Positions 1 through 9,217 of a stretch of DNA of 64,000 nt are shown piece after piece; the first letter of the stretch is position 1, and each line of letters starts with the position of its first letter. The notes under the pieces are model-generated. The model saw nothing but the letters and a program-made list of their open reading frames with translations, did no database searches and was not told where the DNA came from. The stretch is from Solidesulfovibrio carbinoliphilus subsp. oakridgensis (GTDB lineage Bacteria; Desulfobacterota; Desulfovibrionia; Desulfovibrionales; Desulfovibrionaceae): positions 1,674,001 through 1,738,000 of the forward strand of contig NZ_CM001368.1 in the NCBI RefSeq assembly GCF_000177215.2, in the 5' to 3' direction. The translations under genes and the position numbers were made by a program.

Positions 1-2
1 AA

Positions 3-47
3 CTGCTCGAAAATCCCCACATCAAATCGGCCTATCTCGGCATCTAA
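3..47 (+). CDS. Branched-chain amino acid type ABC transporter ATPase, C-terminal end (partial)
   Basis: Only the last 14 codons lie in the window, read in frame 3 and ending in TAA at 45-47. The visible tail is LLENPHIKSAYLGI. LivF and LivG ATPases typically end in a short 'DPxVxxAYLG' tail, and this matches that pattern. The family couples ATP hydrolysis to uptake of branched-chain amino acids or related substrates on the cytoplasmic face of the membrane. No Walker motif is visible because the gene is cut by the window edge, so the call rests on the tail alone. Confidence 0.6.
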   Translation: MLENPHIKSAYLGI

Positions 48-50
48 ACA

Positions 51-105
51 GTCCAGGGGTCCGGGGGGCTGGAAAATCCCCCCGGCCGCCGGAGGCATCT
101 TCCTC
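51..105. repeat. GC-rich hairpin repeat, copy 1
   Basis: A GGTCCGGGGGG arm and a CCCCCCGG arm surround a short spacer, followed by GCCGCCGGAGGCATC. The same modules recur elsewhere in the window. This copy fills the gap between the ABC ATPase stop and the aldehyde oxidoreductase, and its conserved GGAGGC end faces the downstream start codon. Confidence 0.7.
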
Positions 106-116
106 AGGAACCAATC

Positions 117-1895
117 ATGCACGGATTTTACGGACGCATCCTCTCCATCGACCTCGGCCGGCGCGAGGCCGTGATCGAACCGGTGGGCGACGCCCTCCTG
201 GCCGCCTACCTCGGCGGCAAGGGCCTGGCCACCCGGCTGCTCCTTGACCGCAACCCGGCCGGCGTCGATCCGCTCGGCCCGGACAACCGGCTCATCTTCG
301 CCACCGGGCCCCTTTGCGGCGGCGTCACCTGGGGAGCCAGCCGGTTCGGCGTCTTCACCAAGTCCCCCCAGACCGGCTTCTACGCCGAGTCCTATGCCGG
401 CGGCCGCACCCCCCAGGCCGTGGACGCCGCCGGGTTCGACGCCATCGTCATCACCGGCGCGGCCAACACCCCGGTCGGCCTGACCATCCACCCCGACGGC
501 TGCGACTTCCACGACGCCGCCCCGCTTTGGGGCAAGGACGTCTACGAGTCCGACGAAATGGCCAGAAGCGCCTTCACCCTGCCCCGGGCCGACGCCAGGC
601 GGGTCGGGGCCGTGGTCATCGGCCCGGCCGGGGAAAACCTGTCGCGCCTAGCCATGATCGCCAACGAACGGTGGCGGTGCGCCGGCCGGGCCGGGGTCGG
701 CGCGGTCATGGGCAGCAAGAGGCTCAAGGCCATCGTCTTCCAGGGCGACCGGCAGCGGGTGGCCGCCGATCCGGCCGGGCTCGCCGCCTACGCCGCCGCC
801 TTTGCCAAGCGCGGGGTGGAGAACAAGGGCGTCAAGGCCTACAAGGCCATGGGCACCACCATGATGGTGGCCCTCATGAACACGGCCGGAGCCTTTCCGG
901 CCAAGTACTGGAGTCAAGGCTCCTGCGACCACTGGAAAAAGATCTCCGGCGAGACCTTCCATGCGGAGCACGCGGTCAAGGCCCACGCCTGCGCCAAGTG
1001 CTTCATGTCCTGCGGCCGCATGGCCACCCTGTCCTCCGGCCGCCACCGGGGGCTGACCCTCGAGGGCCCGGAATACGAGACCATCTACGCCTTCGGCGGC
1101 CTGTGCATGATCGAGGACATGGCCGAGATCGTCTACCTAAACGACCTGTGCGACCGGCTCGGCCTCGACACCATCACCGCCGGCAACCTGTGCGCCTTCA
1201 CGGTCGAGGCCGTAAAGCGCGGCCGGGTCGCCTATCCCATCGCCTACAACGATCCCGACGGCGCGGCCCGGCTCATCGAGGACATCGCCGCCGGCCGGGG
1301 CATCGGGGCGCTCCTTGGCCAGGGCATCAAGGCCGCGGCCAGGGCGTGGGACCTCGAGGACCTGGCCATCCACGTCAAGGGCATGGAGCCGCCGGGCTAC
1401 GATCCCCGGGCCCTCAAGGGCATGGGCCTGGCCTACGCCACCTCGGACCGGGGGGCCTGCCACCTGCGCACCACGTTTTACAAGCCCGAGCTCTCCGGCA
1501 TGATCGCGCCCGACGCCGTGGCGGGCAAGGCGGCCCTGCTGATCGACTTCGAGGACCGGCTGACCATCTTCGACACGCTCATTCTGTGCCGGTTTTTCCG
1601 CGACCTCTACACCTGGGAGGAACTGGCCGCCGTCGTCTCCCTGGCCACGGGCCTCGACGCCTCGCCCGGGGCCCTGCGCCGCCGGGCTTCGGCCATCACG
1701 GACATGACCCGGACGTTCAATCTGCGCGAAGGCCTGACCCTGGCCGACGACCGCCTGCCGGCCCGCCTCCACCGGGAGGCCCTGCCCGACGGCCGCGTCC
1801 TGCCGGAAGAGGACCTGGACGTGATGCTTAACGACTACTACCGGCTGCGCGACTGGTCGGCCGCCGGCGTCCCCAACCGGAACCCCGGGCCGTAG
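117..1895 (+). CDS. Aldehyde:ferredoxin oxidoreductase family protein (W/Mo-bis-pterin)
   Basis: 592 residues, close to the AOR family length of about 600. The family oxidises aldehydes to acids, passing electrons to ferredoxin through a [4Fe-4S] cluster next to a tungsten or molybdenum bis-pterin cofactor. The N-terminus (MHGFYGRILSIDL) is the typical AOR start. Cluster ligands are visible as CAKCFMSC near residues 298-305, with a further Cys in ILCRFF near residue 490. The cofactor-binding beta barrel covers roughly residues 1-210. The ATG follows a repeat whose GGAGGC could serve as a distant ribosome site, with TCAGGA closer. A CBS-domain gene follows after about 40 bases, probably co-transcribed. 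The substrate cannot be read from sequence. Confidence 0.9.
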   Translation: MHGFYGRILSIDLGRREAVIEPVGDALLAAYLGGKGLATRLLLDRNPAGVDPLGPDNRLIFATGPLCGGVTWGASRFGVFTKSPQTGFYAESYAGGRTPQAVDAAGFDAIVITGAANTPVGLTIHPDGCDFHDAAPLWGKDVYESDEMARSAFTLPRADARRVGAVVIGPAGENLSRLAMIANERWRCAGRAGVGAVMGSKRLKAIVFQGDRQRVAADPAGLAAYAAAFAKRGVENKGVKAYKAMGTTMMVALMNTAGAFPAKYWSQGSCDHWKKISGETFHAEHAVKAHACAKCFMSCGRMATLSSGRHRGLTLEGPEYETIYAFGGLCMIEDMAEIVYLNDLCDRLGLDTITAGNLCAFTVEAVKRGRVAYPIAYNDPDGAARLIEDIAAGRGIGALLGQGIKAAARAWDLEDLAIHVKGMEPPGYDPRALKGMGLAYATSDRGACHLRTTFYKPELSGMIAPDAVAGKAALLIDFEDRLTIFDTLILCRFFRDLYTWEELAAVVSLATGLDASPGALRRRASAITDMTRTFNLREGLTLADDRLPARLHREALPDGRVLPEEDLDVMLNDYYRLRDWSAAGVPNRNPGP

Positions 1896-1938
1896 GCCGG
1901 GCCGCGCCCCTTCACCCTCATCCCAAGGAGCCCAGACC

Positions 1939-2595
1939 ATGCTTGTCGGCGATTGGATGTCAACGGACGTCGCCACGGTGACCGAGGACGTCTCCATGAT
2001 CAAGGCCGGCCGGATCATGCGCGAGAAAAAGATCCGCCGCCTGCCCGTGGTGGACAGGGACGGCCGGCTCGTGGGCATCGTCTCCGAGCGCGACCTCAAG
2101 GCCGCTTCCCCGTCCTCGGCCACGACCCTTGACATGTACGAGATGACCTACCTGCTGTCGGAGCTGAAGATCAAAGGCCTCATGACCAGAAACCCGGTCT
2201 CCATCCGCCGTTCGGACACGGTGGAGCGGGCGGCGCTGATCATGCGCGACCGCAAGTTCGGCAGCCTGCCCGTCATCGACGAGGCCGGGAAAGTGGTCGG
2301 CATCATCACGGACACCGACATCTTCCGCCTGTTCGTCTCCATCACCGGCATCGACCAGGGCGGCATCCAGATCGGCGTGCGGCTTGGCACCAACGAGGGA
2401 AGCCTCAAACCCGTGCTCGACGCCCTGCGCCACCACAAGGCCCGCATCATCAGCATCCTGTCGTCCTACGACCAGGCCGACCCGTCCCTGCGCGACGTGT
2501 CCATCCGCATCCAGGGCCTGCCCGAACTCCGGGAGCGCGAACTGCGGGCCGTGCTCGGCGATACGGCCGACATCCTCTATTGGACCCGCGACTGA
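1939..2595 (+). CDS. Tandem CBS-domain protein with ACT-like tail
   Basis: 218 residues. Two CBS domains are clear. The first covers about residues 1-60 (VGDWMSTDVATVTED, RRLPVVDRDGRLVGIVSERDL). The second covers about 75-135 (GLMTRNPVSIRRSDTV, GSLPVIDEAGKVVGIITDTDI). The C-terminal 80 residues resemble an ACT-like module, the architecture of AcuB-type proteins. CBS pairs bind adenosyl ligands and sense energy state. An AAGGAGCCC ribosome site precedes the ATG. The position directly behind the aldehyde oxidoreductase suggests shared expression, but a regulatory link is inference. Confidence 0.85.
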   Translation: MLVGDWMSTDVATVTEDVSMIKAGRIMREKKIRRLPVVDRDGRLVGIVSERDLKAASPSSATTLDMYEMTYLLSELKIKGLMTRNPVSIRRSDTVERAALIMRDRKFGSLPVIDEAGKVVGIITDTDIFRLFVSITGIDQGGIQIGVRLGTNEGSLKPVLDALRHHKARIISILSSYDQADPSLRDVSIRIQGLPELRERELRAVLGDTADILYWTRD

Positions 2596-2607
2596 GGCGT
2601 ATCGGGC

Positions 2608-2646
2608 AGCGGGACGCGGCGGCCCCCTTGCGGCCCGCGTCCCGCT
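2608..2646. terminator. GC-rich hairpin after the CBS gene
   Basis: Perfect 12-base arms at 2608-2619 (AGCGGGACGCGG) and 2635-2646 lie just after the CBS-protein stop. No U-run follows, so it is a possible factor-dependent terminator or 3'-end stabiliser rather than a classical intrinsic terminator. Confidence 0.45.
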
Positions 2647-2756
2647 ACGCCCGTCTCCTTCCCGCAAGGCCCGGCCGTTTCCCCGGCCCCGGCCGGGCCT
2701 TGCCGGCCCGCATCTCCATTTGACCGGAAACCCCGGCTTGGGTCATACCCTTGGCC

Positions 2757-3923
2757 ATGATGCGCGCTTATGCCCCCCTGGCCCTGGCCCTGCTCCTGGC
2801 CCTCTTTCCATCCCTTCACGGCTGCACCCAGAATTCCGGCAACACGACCGACAATCCGCCCCGCAAGGCGGCCACGGCCGCAACCGAGGGCGAAGCCGAA
2901 GTCAAGCCGGTCCCGGAGAAGGAACCCCCGGCCGCCGCCCCGCCGGCCATGCCGCCCCTGGCCGCGCCGGAAGCCGTGGGTCCGGCCCGGCCCGCCGCAC
3001 CCGAGGAGCAGACCAAGGCGACCCTGGACCCCAAACCCGTTCCGTCCGCCTCCCTGCCCCAGCCGCGCAGCGAACCGGCCGCTCCGGCCACGCCGGCGCA
3101 CCCGTCGCCTGAACCCATGTCCGGCCCGGCGGCCGCCCCGGCGGCATCCCCCGGTTCCGGCCCCTCACCGAAACCGGCCGCAGCGCCGGCGGCGAAACCG
3201 TCGTCCGAACCGACCGCATCCGAACCGGCCCAGGCCTTTCCCGGCCAAGCTGTCCAGGACAAGGCCGTTTCCGGCAAGGTCGCCGAGACCAAGGCTCCGG
3301 GGGGAGACATCGCCGTGGTCGGCGACTCGCTCGCCGTCGGCATCGGCATGACCATGGCCGAGCGCATGGACCAGTACGGGGGCGTGGGCTGCCATCCCCT
3401 GGCCAAGGTGTCCACCGGCCTTATTTCCAAGAAGTTTTTCGACTGGGAGAAGCGGCTGGCCGAGCTTGTGGCCAGGGAGAAGCTCGCGGCCGTGGTGGTG
3501 ATGCTCGGCGGCAACGACGCCACCAACTCCATCGCCGGCAAGGCGGCGGGCACGCCCGAGTGGGACGCGGCCTATCGCCAAAAGGCCGAGCGGTTCCTTC
3601 GCATCGCCGAAGCCGCCCATGTCAGGGTCCTGTGGGTGGGGCTGCCGGCCATGCGCGACCCGGCCTACAACCGGCAGGTCATGGCCGTGAACGCCGCGGC
3701 CCAGGCCGCCTGCGCCGCAGTCCCGGGCTGCGCCTACATGGAGGCTTCGGATCTCTTTACCGACGGCTCGGGCAACTACGTCCAGGCCAAGGACATCGGT
3801 GGCAAGACCGTCACCCTGCGCGGCAAGGACGGGGTGCATATGACCATGACCGGCTACGATCTCCTGTGCCGGCAGGTCCTTGACAAGCTATCCGCCACCG
3901 GGAGCCTGCCGCCCGCCAAATAG
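2757..3923 (+). CDS. SGNH/GDSL-family (DUF459-like) lipoprotein
   Basis: 388 residues. A hydrophobic leader with a lipobox (FPSLHGC) predicts lipid anchoring. About 150 residues of Pro/Ala/Glu-rich low complexity follow, probably a periplasmic spacer. The C-terminal SGNH hydrolase-like domain starts near residue 180. It has block I GDSLAVG, the GGND block, and KDGVHMT supplying the Asp-x-x-His pair. The DUF459 group is linked to cell-envelope sugars and O-acetyl groups, but the substrate here is unknown. ATG 2757 is chosen over the TTG six bases upstream and the ATG at 2760; no strong ribosome site separates them. Confidence 0.75.
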   Translation: MMRAYAPLALALLLALFPSLHGCTQNSGNTTDNPPRKAATAATEGEAEVKPVPEKEPPAAAPPAMPPLAAPEAVGPARPAAPEEQTKATLDPKPVPSASLPQPRSEPAAPATPAHPSPEPMSGPAAAPAASPGSGPSPKPAAAPAAKPSSEPTASEPAQAFPGQAVQDKAVSGKVAETKAPGGDIAVVGDSLAVGIGMTMAERMDQYGGVGCHPLAKVSTGLISKKFFDWEKRLAELVAREKLAAVVVMLGGNDATNSIAGKAAGTPEWDAAYRQKAERFLRIAEAAHVRVLWVGLPAMRDPAYNRQVMAVNAAAQAACAAVPGCAYMEASDLFTDGSGNYVQAKDIGGKTVTLRGKDGVHMTMTGYDLLCRQVLDKLSATGSLPPAK

Positions 3924-3950
3924 CCGAAACCCTGCTCCTGGAGGTGCGTC

Positions 3951-4811
3951 ATGAGCGTTCGAATCGGATTTCTCGGGCTTGGCATCATGGGCACGGCCAT
4001 GGCCCGCAACTGCCGCAAGGCCGGCCACGACGTCATGGTCTGGAACCGTTCGCCCAAAGCGGCCCAAGCCCTGGCCGGGGAAGGGGCCAGGGTCGCGGCC
4101 ACGCCGGCCGAGGCCGCCGCTTTCGGCCAGGTGGTCGTGGTCATGCTGACCGGGCCCGAGGCCTGCGAAGCGGTCCTTTTCGGCCCGGACGGCGCGGCAG
4201 GAAGCCTTGGCCCGGGCCAGACCGTGGTCAACATGAGCACCATCCCTCCGGCCTTTGCCAGGGAGGCCGCCCAAAAGGTCCGGGCCACCGGCGCGGACTA
4301 TGTGGACGCCCCGGTCTCGGGCTCCAAAAAGCCGGCCGAGGACGGCACGCTGGTCATCCTGGCCGGCGGGCGCGAGGCGACCATCGCCGCCGTGGAACCG
4401 GTCCTGCTCGCCATGGGCAAAAAGGTGGCCCGGTGCGGCGAGGCCGGCATGGGTTCGACCATGAAGATCACGGTCAACGTGCTTTTGGGCGCCATGGCCG
4501 AGGGCCTGGCCGAGACCGTGCTCCTTGGCGAATCGCTCGGCCTCGACCGCAAGGCGCTTTTGGACGTCATCATGGCCGGCCCCATGGCCAACGACCTCTT
4601 TCGCCTGAAAGACCCGATGTTCCGGGCCGACGACTACCCGCCCCAGTTCCCGGCCAAACACATGGCCAAGGACCTGCGCTTCGCCGCCGAGGCCGCGTCC
4701 CAGGCCGGGGCCAACGCCCCGACCCTGGCCGTCCTCAATACGCTCTACGCCAGGCTCCTCGACAGGGGCCTTGGCGAGGCGGATTTCGCGGCCGTCATCA
4801 AGGCCCTCTAG
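3951..4811 (+). CDS. 3-hydroxyisobutyrate dehydrogenase-family NAD(P)-dependent oxidoreductase
   Basis: 286 residues, the normal family length. The N-terminal Rossmann motif is GFLGLGIMGTAMA. The substrate-binding signature DAPVSGSKKPAEDG lies near residue 120. The catalytic Lys region is GMGSTMKITVN near residue 170. The best-known relatives are glyoxylate/succinic-semialdehyde reductases and 3-hydroxyisobutyrate or tartronate-semialdehyde enzymes; the sequence does not separate them. A GGAGG site precedes the ATG. It probably works in the cytoplasm as a small aldehyde or hydroxyacid reductase. Confidence 0.85.
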   Translation: MSVRIGFLGLGIMGTAMARNCRKAGHDVMVWNRSPKAAQALAGEGARVAATPAEAAAFGQVVVVMLTGPEACEAVLFGPDGAAGSLGPGQTVVNMSTIPPAFAREAAQKVRATGADYVDAPVSGSKKPAEDGTLVILAGGREATIAAVEPVLLAMGKKVARCGEAGMGSTMKITVNVLLGAMAEGLAETVLLGESLGLDRKALLDVIMAGPMANDLFRLKDPMFRADDYPPQFPAKHMAKDLRFAAEAASQAGANAPTLAVLNTLYARLLDRGLGEADFAAVIKAL

Positions 4812-4826
4812 GCCCGCTTCGTTTCC

Positions 4827-4860
4827 AGGCCGGCCCCGCCACCACGGAGCCGGCCTCTTT
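4827..4860 (+). terminator. Intrinsic terminator after the dehydrogenase gene
   Basis: Arms AGGCCGGC (4827-4834) and GCCGGCCT (4849-4856) are followed by CTTTAT, a few bases after the stop codon. The T-tract is short, so efficiency is uncertain. Confidence 0.55.
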
Positions 4861-5034
4861 ATGGGCCAATCGGCGAACGGCGCCTATCCGTCGGTAAACG
4901 GCCTTTGCCATCGAAGCCGATCGGTTTATGGGATTTGGGCCGCCTTTTATCGAAAATTCCTGGCCGGGCCGGCCCGATATGCGGCATGGTCCGCCCGTGA
5001 TCGACGCACAATCATCCCAACCCGGGGGGAGCTC

Positions 5035-7017
<1,983 letters not shown>

Positions 7018-7050
7018 CCGACACGGACGTCACGCCCGAGCAGACAGGAA

Positions 7051-7086
7051 AGCCGGTCCGGAACGCGCGTTCCGGGCCGGCTTTTT
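7051..7086 (+). terminator. Intrinsic terminator of acs
   Basis: A 14-base stem (AGCCGGTCCGGAAC with GTTCCGGGCCGGCT, one G-T pair) has a GCGC loop and is followed by TTTTT at 7082-7086. It lies 33 bases after the acs stop. Confidence 0.9.
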
Positions 7087-7142
7087 GGCGGCCAAACCTC
7101 TTTCCCCCGGCCGGAGCGCGGCGCGCAAAAACGCGGACGCCC

Positions 7143-7180
7143 AAAAAGAAACCCCCTTGTGCAGTCGCAAAAGGGGGTTT
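7143..7180 (-). terminator. Intrinsic terminator of the MucR-type gene
   Basis: Arms AAACCCCCTT (7149-7158) and AAGGGGGTTT (7171-7180) form the stem. On the minus strand the stem is followed by CTTTTT. It faces the acs terminator, so the convergent pair is insulated from both sides. Confidence 0.85.
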
Positions 7181-7239
7181 GCCCTGGCCGCGGGCCGTAT
7201 GCCGGCCCGGCCTTTTCAGGCAGGGAATCCCGGGAAAGG

Positions 7240-7644
7240 CTATTTCTTGATGCGTTTTTCCCAGAGCTTCATTTCTTTCATCTTCTTGCGGCGCTCGCGC
7301 TGCAGTTCCTTGCAGACCAGCGGCATATTCTTGGGGTATCCCCACTTCTCGCGGTAGGTGTCCGGCGTCAGCCCGAACTTGCTCAGGTGCTTTTTGGTGA
7401 GGATCTTGAAGGATTTCCCCGATTCCAGGCAGATGATGCTGCGTTCGCGCACCGCCTTCTTGGGGTCCACGGCCGGGGTCTGGACTTCCGCCTCGGGCGC
7501 GCCGGCCGCGGCGCCGGCCGCAACCAGGCCGCGAATGTCGTCCGACAGCCGCCGCACCATGGAAGTGATCTCCTCCTCGGTCATATTGCGGACACTGGCC
7601 TGCGCCTTGACGATCTCCAACGCTTCTTTCAAAAAGTCATCCAT
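7240..7644 (-). CDS. MucR/Ros-family transcriptional regulator with altered zinc finger
   Basis: 134 residues. The family's DNA-binding region is recognisable: IICLESGKSFKILTKKHLSKFGLTPDTYREKWG. In Ros/MucR the usual start is CLECG, with two Cys zinc ligands. Here the second Cys is Ser, so zinc binding is doubtful. Some rhizobial Ros relatives are known to fold without zinc. ATG 7644 is preferred over the upstream GTG because AAGGAAGGAGTACCC precedes it. MucR proteins usually bind AT-rich, partly palindromic sites and often repress themselves; a matching inverted repeat lies upstream at 7689-7713. Confidence 0.85.
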   Translation of the reverse strand: MDDFLKEALEIVKAQASVRNMTEEEITSMVRRLSDDIRGLVAAGAAAGAPEAEVQTPAVDPKKAVRERSIICLESGKSFKILTKKHLSKFGLTPDTYREKWGYPKNMPLVCKELQRERRKKMKEMKLWEKRIKK

Positions 7645-7688
7645 GGGTACTCCTTCCTTGCACAATACAAAAAAATAGCGGCAGCGCG

Positions 7689-7713
7689 CTATTGTCTTCG
7701 GTTGTTACAATAG
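7689..7713 (-). promoter_or_regulatory. Inverted repeat upstream of the MucR-type gene (candidate operator)
   Basis: CTATTGT (7689-7695) and ACAATAG (7707-7713) form a 7-base inverted repeat with an 11-base spacer, 45 bases upstream of the start codon. An AT-rich stretch lies between it and the gene. Autoregulatory binding is inference from family habits. Confidence 0.4.
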
Positions 7714-8069
7714 GCCGTTGCCTGCGGCAAGCAAAAAATCCAGAAGAGAGCGGCCCCGCACGCCGCGTCCAAGCCTGAGCGTTGCCGCTCACGGACACTG
7801 CCGGCCCGGAAAGTGCCCGGTCACAAGGCGAGTGCGGCACAGGCCCACGGTTTCGCAGTCCGGCCCGGCCGGCGTTGGCCTCCGTCACGGTCCGGGCCGC
7901 AGGGCGCCTGCGGTCCTGCCGCCCTGGCCGGGCCCCTGCCAGGCGGCAGGACCGCGGCGCGGCCGGCTCGTATCGCGTTCTCGAAATTGGTTCATGCGAA
8001 TTTCGAGAACAATACACTGGAATAATTATATTTTCCTAAAATATCCGCATATTTTCGAGCGAACGCCCC
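7714..8069. other. Intergenic region with AT-rich two-repeat element, copy A
   Basis: No convincing gene is present. Inverted repeat 1 has perfect 12-base arms GTTCTCGAAATT (7977-7988) and AATTTCGAGAAC (7999-8010). Inverted repeat 2 has arms AAAATAT (8038-8044) and ATATTTT (8049-8055). The block from about 7976 to 8060 is much more AT-rich than its surroundings and matches 20953-21036. It lies just after the stop of the EAL-like gene. Confidence 0.75.
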
Positions 8070-8783
8070 CTACCGCCGGACGGGACCGGGAACGAGGCCG
8101 AGGTCGTCCCGGCGCCAGCCGCCCTGGGCATAGCGCACGCCAAGCCGCCTTAACTTGCGGCGCTCCTCGCCGTCCACGCCTTCCACGGCCACATCCATGA
8201 GGAGGTTGCCGGCAAAGGCCAGGACCGACGCCAGGGCCGCATCCCGCCGGGAGGCGTCCCAGTGCCAGGGCATGTTCCAGGGCGCCACGCGCAGGATGTC
8301 GGCCGGCAGCATCTCCATAAATCGCGCCGGCGGATCGTCAAGGGGGAAGTTGTCGAGGAGAATGCGCGCCTTGGCCCGCTTGCAGGCGAGCAGCAGGTCC
8401 AGGGAACGGACCGGGGCCGCGAAAAGGACGGCCACGTCGAACATGAGGATGATGCGCCCGGCCGCGACGCCATGGGAGGCCCCGATGGCTTCGGGCTTCG
8501 TGTCCAGGCCGCCGCGCACCAGATAGGCGGCGGGCTCCCGGACTTCCCGGCCCCAGGCGCCAAGCGACGCGGCCGTCTGGGGTCGGCCGCCCGGACCCGG
8601 TCCGGGGCCGGGGGCCGGGCGGCCGGCCCGGCCGGGCGCGGCCTCGATGCCGGCCACGCCGCCGGTGTCCAGGTCCACCAGGGCCCGGAAAAAAACGCCG
8701 CATCCGCGTGTGCCGGCAACACCGTCGCACCGCCGGGCCGGATCGGGGGCAGTGGCCAAGGGATCAGCAAAGGTACGAGCCAT
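8070..8783 (-). CDS. Degenerate EAL-domain-like protein
   Basis: 237 residues that align by motif order with EAL c-di-GMP phosphodiesterases. LDTGGVAGIEAAP stands where EALxRW should be, LLDNFP where LDDFG should be, ILRVAPWNM where LKID should be, and VEGVDGEERRKLRRLGVRYAQG matches the late EAL motif. The catalytic Glu-x-Leu is changed, the metal-binding Asp pair is Asp-Asn, and the substrate loop is Pro/Gly-rich. It is therefore unlikely to hydrolyse c-di-GMP and more likely a binding or scaffold protein. AGGATGG precedes the ATG. It is upstream of, and co-directional with, the MucR-type gene about 425 bases away. Confidence 0.65.
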   Translation of the reverse strand: MARTFADPLATAPDPARRCDGVAGTRGCGVFFRALVDLDTGGVAGIEAAPGRAGRPAPGPGPGPGGRPQTAASLGAWGREVREPAAYLVRGGLDTKPEAIGASHGVAAGRIILMFDVAVLFAAPVRSLDLLLACKRAKARILLDNFPLDDPPARFMEMLPADILRVAPWNMPWHWDASRRDAALASVLAFAGNLLMDVAVEGVDGEERRKLRRLGVRYAQGGWRRDDLGLVPGPVRR

Positions 8784-8945
8784 AGGTGTCCATCCATCCT
8801 TTCACCCGTACCCTTCTTCAAGAAGCGAACCAATTGGTAAAATCTATTATTTTAGTGAGATACCGATCCAAGTCCATCCTTTTTCCAGGACACGCCCTGT
8901 GATGCCCGGGATTTTGTCCTTTATTGAGGACGCCAGCGAAACCGC

Positions 8946-9104
8946 CTACCCCGCCATGCCCGTCAACCGGGCCAGGGCCCCCAGGGAGGCCGTCAACAGC
9001 CGGTGCCGCAGGTCTTCCGGCAACCGCCACACGGTCATGGCCATGTAGACGCCGAAACCGGCCAGCACCGCGAGGTCGAAGGAAACCACGAGCCATTTGC
9101 GCAT
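8946..9104 (-). CDS. Small single-span membrane protein (52 residues)
   Basis: A short reading frame starts at ATG 9104 with GGGGAGGCGG at good spacing upstream, and stops with TAG at 8946. The protein begins MRKWLVVSFDLAVLAGFG and continues with VYMAMTVW, giving one transmembrane helix over about residues 4-24. A short basic cytoplasmic tail follows (RLPEDLRHRLL). It is divergent from mtaB and upstream of the EAL-like gene. No family is recognised. Support comes from the ribosome site, GC-biased third positions and a plausible membrane topology. Confidence 0.55.
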   Translation of the reverse strand: MRKWLVVSFDLAVLAGFGVYMAMTVWRLPEDLRHRLLTASLGALARLTGMAG

Positions 9105-9217
9105 ATCCGCCTCCCCGGGGAATTTTTTTCCCTCGGGAGGGCTCTAGCAACACCCGTTCCGCCCCCGACCCCTTCGGCCGCATGGACCTCGGCCCCGGCC
9201 TCTGCTATGCGCCACCC

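Noticed and set aside
7714-7976. Small open frames between the MucR-type and EAL-like genes
   Set aside because: Frames on both strands are Arg/Pro/Ala-rich, without ribosome sites, and typical of non-coding GC-rich DNA.
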